DNA of 64,000 bases from positions 83,739 through 147,738 of the forward strand of contig NW_020170402.1 of NCBI RefSeq assembly GCF_000524195.1. Direction: 5' to 3'. Positions 11,778-22,437 of this stretch are shown one piece after another (position 1 is the stretch's first letter; the number at the start of each line of letters is the position of its first letter). Below the pieces are notes generated by a model. The model was given only the letters and a program-made list of their open reading frames with translations, had not been told where the DNA came from and did no database searches. Both the position numbers and the translations under genes were made by a program. The DNA comes from Echinococcus granulosus (taxonomy: Eukaryota > Platyhelminthes > Cestoda > Cyclophyllidea > Taeniidae).

Positions 11778-12680
11778 TAAGCGCCTGGAGTCTTCCCTGA
11801 AGTCGAATGAAGACATAATACTGGGGCAGAATACGCATTGTCGAGGTACAGAAGGGATGAGGTGAGGCTACTAAAATGGCCCAGGGGTTATTCCGCCCAC
11901 CATTGGCCACCATAATGTAATCTGTGTTTTGAAAAAGGATCACAAGCTAGCCGCTCTAGTCATCGAATTTACAGGCAATAGGGGAGATATCTGACAGCAA
12001 AGTCACCTATTTTCTCTGTTCACTTCTATTGGATCTAGAGTTTTGCTCTGTTTTGGGACTGTATTGGAAGAAGGGAAACGTGCTGGCCATGTCATATATC
12101 CATTGCTAATGGTAAGAATACTGATTTAAAAACAGAGTTATTTAATAAAGGATGTTCTATAAAATAGTTTCATTGGGATAAGGTTTTGCGTCTGTTTCTT
12201 CTTGTCACTTCGCTCTCACTTAAGTATTGCACAGCTATATGCCTCTCTGAGTTGTATCAATCTAGTTGGTAGGTGCCGTAGACAGCTCTATAACAAACTT
12301 TTAGAGGGTTCAAAGCCAGCGTCACTTAGGTTTTTAACAGCATTCCTGCACAATACGAAACTAAGGTAGTTGTCGAAGGTGGAGTTCACTCCCTCACCTG
12401 TTAAGGGTCATCATAGACATTTCCATCCCCAGCATCTGCCCTTCTTCCCTCATGATAAGGTTAAGCATTCAGTAATAGAAGTCAGAGTAAATGTGCTTTC
12501 GCTTTTTGCTAGTACCAATATCTCTTTTTAAAATGAGAGATCATAGTACCGGAGTAAAGTATGTATTGCCGACGTACAGAAGCACTGGGAGGACTGTAGG
12601 CATGGTTTGGAGGCCAGTAGCCCAGCAAAAGTAAGAAGGTTGAGCCTTAAGTGCTCAAGAAACTAAAAAGAAGAATTAGC
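11778..12680 (+). mobile_element. full-length TRIM-like element (plus orientation)
   Basis: The left terminal repeat (from about 11778) has GAAGACATAATACTGGGGC, CGCATTGTCGAGGTACAG and ATGGCCCAGG. The right one (from about 12535) has TATGTATTGCCGACGTACAG and GGTTTGGAGGCCAG. Between them lies the shared internal region: TTCTTGTCACTTCGCTCTCA, CTAAGGTAGTTGTCGAAGG and CAGCATCTGCCCTTCTTCC. No open frame of note. Confidence 0.72.
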
Positions 12681-13180
12681 CAATCTGTACAAATTTTATA
12701 TATTGATCTCCACAAGTGACTCCTGTCTACATTTTTTAATTTAAACATTGCTTCTCTTATAGTCTACCTTTAAAAGTTTATTTACCGCCATCTGAGGACT
12801 CCAGTCACACTTTCATAGGTCGATTAACATCAAATTTTGGTGCGTTGAATTTTACGCTGCATTGTTTTTGACAAGTCACTAAAAATATATTATTTTTGGG
12901 CCACCTTTACCAACCAGTCATAGGCAAGCTTAATATTTTAGAATTGACTTCGGTTTGTCGTCGTCTAAAGCCTTTAATAACTTCCTGACAATATGAAGAA
13001 CAAAGCTGCTTTAGAATTCAATAAAGCTTTTCGACGTTTTTGCCTTTCAAATACTACCACAACTTTCCAACTTTATTAGCAATCTGCTTTAAAGTTCATA
13101 ATAATTTTTAGCTAAACTTCTTTGTTTTCAAGTACTGCCTGATCTTTAAATCGTCTTCAGCTAATAGACACCATAAAATC
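12681..13180. other. AT-rich intergenic DNA
   Basis: No gene, RNA or repeat recognised. Confidence 0.45.
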
Positions 13181-14320
13181 AACAGTTCATGCTAATAGTT
13201 AGGTGGAAATCCACAAGGGGGATAACCACGAAATCAGCTGTAGCAGCGGGAGCTTTAACGCTGCTCCTGTGGGCAATAATGATCAGGATAAACTTGATCC
13301 ATTTGTTTTGTATGGGGAAACCGCAAGTAAACATAATTTTCCCCTTACCGACCCACCCTCCTAGCTGCCACCCCACTAAAGAGCTAATCTCCGAGCTAAT
13401 CAGTATTATCATCATCATCATTGCTGGCAGCAGCGAGCAGGCGAGGTGTAGAGGCTGAGGTGGGTTGGGGTGGGCGAGATCACAAACAGCAACGCAATTA
13501 GCACACGCGTGTTTACCTCCACCGCCGCCTCCTGTCAACCTGAATAGGTGGTATTGCCTGAAAACCCCACTGAGTGCACCGCCCCTTCTTATCGATAATT
13601 GTAATCACATTCATCCGCACGCCACTCCACGCCACACATCATAATGCACGCGAATCCTCTTTGCAGTAACTGTAGTGGCGGTGGCGTGGAGGGAGGTAGC
13701 GAGGCGAGGCATTGAGTGAATGGAGGATTGAAGTTTGCGATAATTAGCGCGTTTTCAGCCTTCCCATTCTCCCTTCGCCTCGCTTCGCTTCTCCGCTCCT
13801 CCCCTACTCGTCCCCTCCCACATACACGTGTGCTTGAGCGTGAGCGCGTCTTATCATTGACGCCATCATTACCGCGAAAGGTGAGGTTGGGGGNNNNNNN
13901 NNNNNNNNNNNNNNNNNNNNNNNNNNNNNNNNNNNNNNNNNNNNNNNNNNNNNNNNNNNNNNNNNNNNNNNNNNNNNNNNNNNNNNNNNNNNNCATGCGA
14001 TTTGTAATTGAGGCTTTTACTAATTCACTCACTCCCGCACACACACATACATACCCACATACATATGTGTCGAACGGCGACTGCAACAGAAATCTTATCA
14101 TTGCGGAATGCCGTGCATTAGGCGTAGAGGGAGAGCGAGACAGAAGCGGAATGGAGTAGGGTGAGAGAGGTGTGAAAATGCTGCCAAAACCACAGTGAAA
14201 GATTCCGATGGGGTGCGGGTTTGGTGGGGGTGGTGGTAGTGGAGGGTGAGGGGAGCTTTTTTTACCCCTCTTCTCGCCTCCTCCTCCTCCTCCTCTAATG
14301 CGTTATTCCACAATTAATAG
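13181..14320. other. GC-richer non-coding block around an assembly gap
   Basis: Composition changes sharply here. There are GGA/CTC-rich tracts, a short (ATC)n run at 13406-13421, a repeated GAGCTAATC unit (about 13380-13402) and (CTC)n at about 14277-14295. Open frames exist on both strands, but they reflect the biased composition rather than coding. Such blocks resemble the TAATTA-bearing non-coding islands around the homeobox gene; regulatory function is only a guess. Confidence 0.35.
13894..13993. other. assembly gap (100 N)
   Basis: Exactly 100 N, a conventional scaffold spacer of unknown true length. Open frames crossing it are meaningless. Confidence 0.98.
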
Positions 14321-15109
14321 ACCGAATGCCTCGCGTTTGCTGACTGCACCACACTTTGATGATAACATCATCGCGCTAACAGCTCCTCTACAAGCCCTCT
14401 TTTCAGGAGCTCTTAAATATCTCCTTTCACTTCCACGGATTTTAACCCACATTTAGAGCTGCACAAATTTAGGATTAAATGTGTGCCTTGAGGGATGTCT
14501 ATTTCCGCCCTCATAATGTTATGCAATTTTGGCTTAATTTTAAAATCTGCCTCTCGAAAGAAATAAAGTTTAGAGACGATTATCAACCTTGATTAACACA
14601 TAAGCCAATCAAGTTGCCTTAATACCGGTGCACTATGATGGCTTCAATAACGTCAATCAACGAGTTCTTGACAATTTTAATACTTATAATAGAAGTTCAA
14701 GTCTAATCGAGGCTTACAGTCAAGGAAACTCTTTAAAAAATGGAGTCTACACTTGTTTTTTTTGCATGGTATTCCGTCACATGTATGGAATTATTCCCTA
14801 GTATCTACACGGTACCTAGGAAATCCAAATCCTTCCCATGTGTTGCCACACGCTGATACACTATGCACAGGTTCGGCCAACTGCAGCAATTCGATTCGGA
14901 AGATTCTGCTGTCTCAGTAAAGAAACATCACTTCAAATCAGTTGGAATACAGCCCTCCTGTGATTGTCAAAAGGTGAAAATCCTTTTGGCACTCAGCGTA
15001 AGGGAAATGTTAAGGAATGATTGCGGTCACCTATGCCGCAGAAAGATACGTCCCTTGTGCAACCTTATCGCATTTTATCATTTATCAGACGTAGGAGGTT
15101 GGGCTCATT
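14321..15109. other. AT-rich intergenic DNA
   Basis: No gene or known repeat recognised. The last ~230 bases may belong to the second repeat family that is clear from 15110, but no partner sequence was aligned. Confidence 0.4.
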
Positions 15110-15440
15110 AGGTACCAAAAATGCAAGACAATGACTGCAGTGTTGAGGCCTGGCAACCGTTACCACCCTCGGCAGCCTCACTGATAGACGGATAAACGAC
15201 TGCCTTCGAAACGTTCGCACAATTGCAATGTTTTAATACAGAACGACTAGGAGACTGGAACTCTCTTCAACTTTCTATCTTGTACCAAAAGTCCCCTGGG
15301 CGAGTGAACGCCTACGGGTATGGGCTGTATACCTTCCTCTACAGCGAAGGTACTTTGTACTACACCACACCCTGCTGCGTGTATAAAGTGCCACTCTTAT
15401 CCGCTATCTTGCCTCACAATAGATGGACTGGGTAGGATGT
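15110..15440 (+). repeat. copy 1 of a second dispersed repeat family
   Basis: Shares TTAGGTACCA, ACCACCCTCRGCAGC, GACAATTGCAAYGT-like and CTCTGTTACATGTACAAA-like blocks, in the same order, with 19928-20195. Both copies end at a CCGCT(A/T)TC.CGCCTCA.GAT.GATGGA segment. The two are heavily diverged. No coding capacity seen; class unknown. Confidence 0.5.
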
Positions 15441-16527
15441 TATGGGTAGCATGAGGTCTGAATTGGTATTGGGTGTGGTAACTCTATGGCAACACATCTC
15501 TTGATAGTAAACGTGGGGGATCGAAAGCTCAGATCCCTTATAGTCTGTTGCATCCACCTCAGCTAAAGCAAACCTATCGCCTGGGCAAGATTTGCTTAAC
15601 CAATTTCTTTCTTAACCAATTTTAAACTTATAATACTATCCTACCGTCGAAAGACTATTCCATAGATGGATCACGCCCGGGATTGAAAAATTACTTTTGA
15701 GTTAGACAAGTTTTCATTTATTAATTTTATTACAAATTGCCTTTTAATGGAGGCAGACAGATTCTTTCCATTTTACAGTACATGTACCTTATTTTTCCGA
15801 AAATAAATGACATCTGTTTTTATTTTTTTGTGCGTCCTAGCTCAAGACACCTGCACATTTAGTAAATAAACTTTCATTTTAAAAATAAACTTTTCTCATA
15901 ATAAAAGATGGGTTCTCAGTTAGGGAGGAAATCCCACAAATTGATATACAAGCAGGTGGTTTGATGAATCCGACCTGGTAAACGCAATTAAGATGCAAAA
16001 ATTCGGGGTGCATATTTCTCCGTATTACACATCTGGAGAGAAGATTTGCATAGCATTTAATAGCTTTGTTTTATAAAGGAATGAGAGACCTTGCTGTCCA
16101 CGAAATAAATGCTTGAAAACTGATTTCCGGATTGTCTCAAATAAATAAGTTGCTAGAAGACGGAGAACTTGAGTTTAACTATTTCATCAGCGAATTAATA
16201 ACTACATGTAATCAAATATTGTTCCCTCATTTACAATTTACAAGTTCCCCTTTTTTTAGAAGGATTCAAATCCTCAGTCGGTTTAGCACCATCAGACATG
16301 CAAAATAAGGCGGACTTTCAGTCTGAGCCACAGGATTCGGCGTTTACTCGCAATTTGAGGTACATAAGATGCATGTTTCCCCACTTAAAGTGCAGAAATA
16401 TTGCTCTCTAAAACGTTGTGGATTTAGCGATTAGGGGTAGAACAAACCCTTAAATCAAATCACCGAGGCTGATTAATCAGCTCTGTGTATTAAAATTTAG
16501 TGAACCGAATAGACTACTTCAACTGTT
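15441..16527. other. AT-rich intergenic DNA
   Basis: No gene, RNA gene or repeat copy recognised. Confidence 0.45.
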
Positions 16528-16667
16528 TGCTTAACTGTTATACCTTCGCTGGGCAGCTAGACCTTCGGCCTAAGCAGCTATCCCCGAGCCCTTCTGTAGT
16601 TCGCCAATGCATATTCTGCCCGAGTATCATGTCTTTTTCGTCTTCAGAGAAGCCTCGACGGGCTACA
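16528..16667 (-). repeat. solo terminal repeat of the TRIM-like family
   Basis: Minus-oriented: CTTCGCTGGGCAGC, AGCCCTTCTGTAG, AATGCATATTCTGCCCGAGT, then TCTTCAGAGAAGCCTCGACG and GGCTACA at the end. One of the best-preserved termini; no internal region adjoins. Confidence 0.7.
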
Positions 16668-17570
16668 CAAATACCCCAACTTCAACATTGGAGCTAAAAC
16701 CATTGATTTATTTTGGTGTTCATATGAGTTTAGCGTTACTATGGCGAATTAAAAGCCTGTAACTCACGTCTAGTAATAGATGTTGAGTGAAAATTTATAA
16801 GTCTGATGTTTTTTTCTAAAAAGTCCTCAGGTAAGTTAGTCAGGATTATCTGACGTTTCTTAAAGCTAATGTGTCGCACAGAACTCAAACTGAGGTGGCT
16901 TTTGGGAAGGTAGTAGTTCATGTTTTGACTCAAGAATCAAAACTCTCTGTAGTCCCAAATGTGAAGAAATAAAAAGTTGGAGACCGGTGCGGTAAACCTT
17001 GCAGCCTCCTCAAAAAAGTGTAAAGAAAAGCTGGCTGGTTACTAAGATAAAGTGATACCAAAATGGTTACCGAAATCGCAGAGGATAGGAAGCCAACTTA
17101 GTTACACAACACAATACATAACTCCCCTCTTTAATCACCCTTTGGTGGTGTCTACCACGTTGTCAGTTGAGATAGAATCATCCATGAAGAGGGAACAAGG
17201 TACATACATTGATGTTCTATCAGTATGAGGAGACAGTTGACTCCAGGGTCGGTGGTGTATCTTGCAAATTTTGGTGGGTCTAGAGTTATGTACTCTTGGG
17301 TAATCACATGGTAAGAACTCACCAAATTTGTAATGCTTAAGGCCGGTGACATTCCGTGCGTCAACCGATATGCATAAGAATATATTCCTGAACCAAAGCC
17401 ACCTTCTAAAACACAAATTAATCTAGTTTCATCAAATTAGGTTAATTCGTTCCTTCAAAACACCTTTTTTCAATTTAAGTTTTGTCAATTTCTCCAGTTT
17501 TTCTTGGCGACTGAGAGCTTTGGGAAGGTGTTATTTTTCCATAACTTAGATATCTTTGCACAAATTTTTT
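16668..17570. other. intergenic DNA, no supported gene
   Basis: Overlapping minus-strand frames at 17135-17416 are open for up to 93 codons but have no recognisable motif or convincing splice pair. I leave them unassigned. Confidence 0.4.
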
Positions 17571-18560
17571 TGGGCTCTAAGACTTTCCTGAGTACGAAAG
17601 AGGACACAATACTTGAGCAGAATATGTACTGTCGACGAACATGAGGACCGGAGGATACAAGTGCTGCCAAAAGATCAAGCTGCCTAGCGGACTTACAAAA
17701 ACGGAGCCCCTAATTGGCCTGTCACCAAACCCGGGAGTTAGGCGATCAAATTAAAATATAGTCCCTCTGCTCTTTCGAGTGTCATTCTCGATGGTCCCCA
17801 TGGTCAACATTCCACGTCAGCTATTACAACATGGTCGGTGCTGCTAGAAAAACACTTAAGACAACCGCGCTATTCCTTGAGTTTTCATATCTATGAGAAG
17901 CTACTTGACCACAACGTCACTGATACCACTTGGTAATTCTAGAGAATCTAGCGTTTCGTCCTGTTTCGAAAGGGAGGTGGAATGTGTTAGTTATGACGTA
18001 GGTTTATCACTAATCGTAGGATTAATGACCTAAAAGCTGAGTCATTTAGTAAAGGAGGGGATTTAAGGGGGTCTCCTGGAGATAAGGAAGGCGTCTGTTT
18101 CGCCTCAATACTGCTCAGCCACATCTATCCAGGTTCCACCCAACTAGTAGAGAGGCAGTGAAAGTATCGGGGGTGTTCATTTAGTTTACATTCTTCCAAA
18201 GGAACTGCAGACAGCTCCGTATTAAACTTTTCATTCCTGCAGACCACCGGACTGAAGTAGCTACAGAAGGTAGACGTCATTTTAATACCTTCTGCTAGGT
18301 TTCGACCAATACTTTCTTATCCTCAGCATATACACTTCTTCCGTCGAGCTAAGCTTTATCAGTCAGATGCTGAAATTAGGATTGCATTCCTTTATTATAG
18401 GTTTCACCTTCCGCTACCACCAATGCAGCGCTTTGAGACTTCCTTGAAGATGAATGGGAACATAAAACTTGGGTAGAATAGGTATTACGAAGGGCATAAT
18501 TGCGACGTCTCCAAGTTAACCATTTCCAAAACCGAGAATTAAACAAACAATTAAAGTATT
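17571..18560 (+). mobile_element. full-length TRIM-like element (plus orientation)
   Basis: Left terminal repeat about 17571-17750 (GCTCTAAGACTTTCCTGAGT, CAGAATATGTACTGTCGACG). Right terminal repeat from about 18424 (GCAGCGCTTTGAGACTTCC). The internal region has CCCCATGGTCAACATTCCACG near its 5' end and the CTCAGCATATACACTTCTTCC block near its 3' end, in the same order as copies at 40.4 and 50.5 kb. Confidence 0.72.
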
Positions 18561-19240
18561 GTGATCTCTAAAATAGACATATGTAACCATTCAAACTTGA
18601 CTATCTCTTTTCATCAATTCTGGTTGTTAAACTGATTACCAAGAATCTACATGGCCCTGATAGCCCTTTTTTGTAAGCCTACATAGATTTTGCGCCTATT
18701 CGTGATCAAGATGCTGTATTCAGACTGCGAGCAGGCTTTTTTCTCTTCATCACGGCCACCAATGTTGTAACACAGTCTTCCATAAAAACACCAAAAAGAC
18801 ATACTTGTGGAAGAATGTTAATTACTGGGGTGACACTATTTGAAGGTCCTCATAAAACACATGAATTAAATAAATTTAATTTTACTAAAGGGCCGGTAAA
18901 TGTAGAACTCACCAATCAGAAGCTTAACATGAAAAGGCTTGACGCTTATTCATGCTTCATGATTAGTCTAGGAAGAGGAGAATATTGTCGTGCTTATTTG
19001 GCACTTTGAATGAGGAATTTTGTGAAGAAGTTAACGTCTTCCTTTCTTGATTTTCCTTAATCGATTCATCGAAATCGGAACATCTTTTAAGCAATCTTCA
19101 TTGGGATGTGTTCACAAAAATTCATTTGTTCCCAATTTTGCATGCGTTTCCAGGTGCGTGAATGAAAGCTAAATTATTACCAAGCTGCGTGGTCCGTAAC
19201 ACGGCGATAGAAAGGGACAGAGGTTGGATAGTGGTGCATA
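18561..19240. other. AT-rich intergenic DNA
   Basis: No gene or repeat recognised. Confidence 0.45.
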
Positions 19241-19720
19241 AGTTAGACAATTAATCTCTTGTGTACCGGGGCAATTAGAGGCCTATTCTCTCATCAAACC
19301 TCTCCCAATTTGAAGTCGACGACGACAATGACAATGACTTTAAGGAGCATAATTAGAGACAGGGAAGGGAGAAAACAAACGCCAGTGGGTTGGACTGTGC
19401 ACGCCTGCTTGTTTGTGGCGCCAACAATTAATAATAATGCAGACGAGAGAAAGAGAGGAACCTCAAACTCCTCTTGTTGCCAGTGGGATAGCTCGATAAT
19501 TATAGACGACTTTGTGAACTTAAGTGAAGAGTGAAGGATGGAGATTTGGAGGGAAGGCAGGAGGGAGAGCGGGATAAAGAGCAAAATTAAATGAACACAC
19601 AGAGACCCGCAGACAAATTAGAGACCTTCACGGCGCCATTACTCATTGGCGGGAGCAGTTAGGCATTCTTGGGCCCAAAGAAGACATTTAATTATAAAAC
19701 GGGCAGTACAATTAATTGCT
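19241..19720. promoter_or_regulatory. TAATTA-type non-coding island
   Basis: Contains several ATTA/TAAT homeodomain-type cores (GACAATTAATC, CAACAATTAATAATAATGC, GACAAATTAGAGACC, ACAATTAATTGC just downstream) in moderately GC-richer sequence. It resembles the islands in the homeobox intron. Regulatory role is inferred only. Confidence 0.25.
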
Positions 19721-19927
19721 CTATTTACCCAAATTCTCCTTCTCAGAGGACTAAAGCATTGCAATCTACCGAGTGGTAGACAGTTCTGCCATTCACAAAG
19801 GCTATAATATCCACAATTTTATGTACATGAAACCAAAAATTGAATGCTTTTCACTTGTGGAGGGTCGTGGTTACTTTTATCGTGGAAGGACTCGTCTCCT
19901 ATCATCCATCAGGCGTACGAGGGTTAG

Positions 19928-20195
19928 TTTTTTAGGTACCAGGAACTACCACCACCCTCAGCAGCATCACCTACAGACAAATGGCCGACCTTCTTGAAAG
20001 CATTTAGACAATTGCAACGTCTTGTTACTTAATAACTGGGTGACTTAGAATTAGGTCAACTTCTCGTGCCGTGCCAAGTCTCATGTACAAGTGAATGACC
20101 ACGGATATGGCAAGATACTTTTTTTCTTTGCACCCTGTTACATGTACAAACTACCATTGCTGTCCGCTTTCTCGCCTCATGATGTATGGAATATC
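19928..20195 (+). repeat. copy 2 of a second dispersed repeat family
   Basis: Shares ordered blocks with 15110-15440: TTTAGGTACCAGGA, CCACCCTCAGCAGCATCACC, TAGACAATTGCAACGTC and TGTCCGCTTTCTCGCCTCA. Diverged; no coding capacity or terminal structure recognised. Confidence 0.5.
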
Positions 20196-21059
20196 CAACA
20201 CATGACATGTTCATCGAATATGTGTACCAAGAAGATAGGCTTGGTACTTGGTGCTACCTTTGTTTTTCTTCCAAACGTTCTATCACTGTTGTATTTTTTT
20301 ATTTTACTAATTGACCTCTAGAACAGTGAGGTTCATCCCAGTACTAAAACTGCCATCAACTACGACTTATAGATGGAATCAAAGTCTTTTCATTTCCTAA
20401 TTGCGCCTCTATCAATAGTTCTATCTCTATAGAGATTTATTCTTCAATAGTTATGGATAAAAATAATTTTCACTCATTATACGGAGAGGGTTTTTTCTAT
20501 TCTTAAATACAAACAAAAACCTTCGTCTACAGGGCGACTAAGTAAAAGGCAAAATTAACTTCCCCCGCCCAAAATTCATTCACATTTTCAACCAATTATA
20601 TGATTGACATTTAAAAGAAGAAGTCTTTGAGAGGATAGAAAGCTGAAGGTGAGAGTGGAGGACTGATATTAATCCGAATCACGCAATTAAACAGCCTAAA
20701 GTCTTTATGGCACGCAAATTAGGATAAGGGAATTGGCGCTAGGCGTCTATCTTAGCCGTGCTAATGGAAAAACAAAAAAGTAATTTAATTAGAATAATTA
20801 TTTTTCCATTCTTTCCCCTAAAGTTTAGCATTACCTCTGTAGGATGTTTGCACACGTAATAGGCGTTTAAGAAGCTCCCCAATTTTTTGTAGCAAGATTC
20901 TTATGAAGGTACCTTCTTAGAAAATAAACATAGTAGCATGATTTCTTTTATTCGCTTTTTTCTGATCTTTTAAGATAGCTGAAGTTCGTTATGATTTATT
21001 ATACGCAATTTGCACTTTGAAATCGTGGGAGTTTAAATTCTAGTGGGTCTTGATTCTAT
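20196..21059. other. AT-rich intergenic DNA
   Basis: No gene or repeat recognised. ATTA-rich stretches near 20770-20800. Confidence 0.45.
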
Positions 21060-21992
21060 ATAGCGCCTCGAAACTTTCCTAAAGAAGAAGTCATAATACA
21101 TGGACAGAAAGTGTAATGACAACGTAAAGGAGAATCGAGGTGCTATTAATATGGCCCGAAGACCATGCCACCTGGCGGAACCAAAATGATGCGTTAAATA
21201 ATCAACACATTACATAGACCCTATATTCTGCATTTGAGCGTCGCATCCGCCGCTGTTTATTGGTCACCTTCCTTGTCGTCTACCTAAAAGTAGTCGGCAT
21301 TGTTAGAAAAACACCTATGAACTAAATGGGCCTGTCGCCGAATTTCCGTACAACTGAGAAGACACCTGGCTGCAAAGTCACCGATCCCTCTGAATCTGGG
21401 GTCTCGTCCTGTTTTGAAACTGAATTGGGGAAAGGAGAATGTGCAGGCTATTACGTACGCCCACCGCTTGTCGAAAGAATACAGGCCTAAAGGCAAGGTG
21501 CTTTAAAAAAAGACATACTAAACAGAATCCTATTGGAATAAATTTTCTTGTCTTTTCCTTCTTGCCACTTTGCTAACACTTCAACGCTGCCCAGCCATAT
21601 CAACCTGAATTCAACCCAGCCAGTAGAGAAGTGGAGGAAGCATTGAGTATTCACTACATTGCTATCTTCATACAAGTGCCTTAGAGAGCTTCGTAAGGAA
21701 CTATTCCAAGTGGTTCACAGCTATTGTCGCCTCACTTATTGTTAACAGAACTAGGGCAGTTCTCGGAGGTAGGTGTCATTCTTAACCCTTCTGTTAGGGA
21801 TTGTCACAGATTCTCCTATATTTGCAGTATATGCCCCACCTAAGTCATGCTAAGGTATATTGTAGACACACTGAAGGGCTGGAGTCTATTGGCATGGTCC
21901 AGAGGCCAGGGTGTCTAAAGAAAGTACAAGGATTGAGCCTTTAGTACCCGCAAAATCAAAATGAATTATTAAACAAATAATTCAAGTATCAT
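21060..21992 (+). mobile_element. TRIM-like element with a shortened right terminal repeat
   Basis: The left terminal repeat starts TAGCGCCTCGAAACTTTCC at 21061 and has GAAGTCATAATACATGGAC. The right repeat is present only from its GAAGGGCTGGAGTCTATTGG half (about 21868 onward), so about 80 bases at its start are missing. The internal region carries CTTGCCACTTTGCTAACACT and TTTGCAGTATATGCCCC. Confidence 0.66.
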
Positions 21993-22398
21993 AAATAAAC
22001 ATTTCTGCTATTTTCAAAAAATACGATTTCAGACGCCGACTATAATGGGTACCTGATATAAGTTTTTCCAACAATCCACAAATAATAGATTTATTTTTCA
22101 CCACACTTGCCACAAAGGCTATCCGCGAAACCTGACAATCGACAATAAACTTATATATGTATTCATCTATTGATATCTATCCGTTGTTGAATCAGCTATT
22201 ACAGATGTGTTTTATGACCAAATTTGTGTTACTTTTTGGATGAGTCGTTATAACAATAAAATTTGCAATTTGGCTAAGACTAGGCACAGCATTTTCACTT
22301 CTGTTGGACACCTTAAGCGGACAGTTCTTTCATTAATAGATGAGGAAGTAGACAGCGGAGAGGTGATCTATGTGTCGAAAAGCAATTGAAGAGGAACA

Positions 22399-22437
22399 GT
22401 ATCCAAGTAACTCTTAGAGGAGAGAAGAGTTGGATAC
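22399..22437. repeat. inverted repeat (hairpin)
   Basis: GTATCCAAGTAACTCTT at 22399-22415 pairs with AAGAGTTGGATAC at 22425-22437, leaving a small bulge on the left arm and a 9-base loop. Function unknown. Confidence 0.6.

Noticed and set aside
13589..14159. Long frames on both strands at 13.6-14.2 kb (170 and 147 codons)
   Set aside because: Both run through the 100-N gap and rely on it for length; the rest is low-complexity sequence open on both strands.
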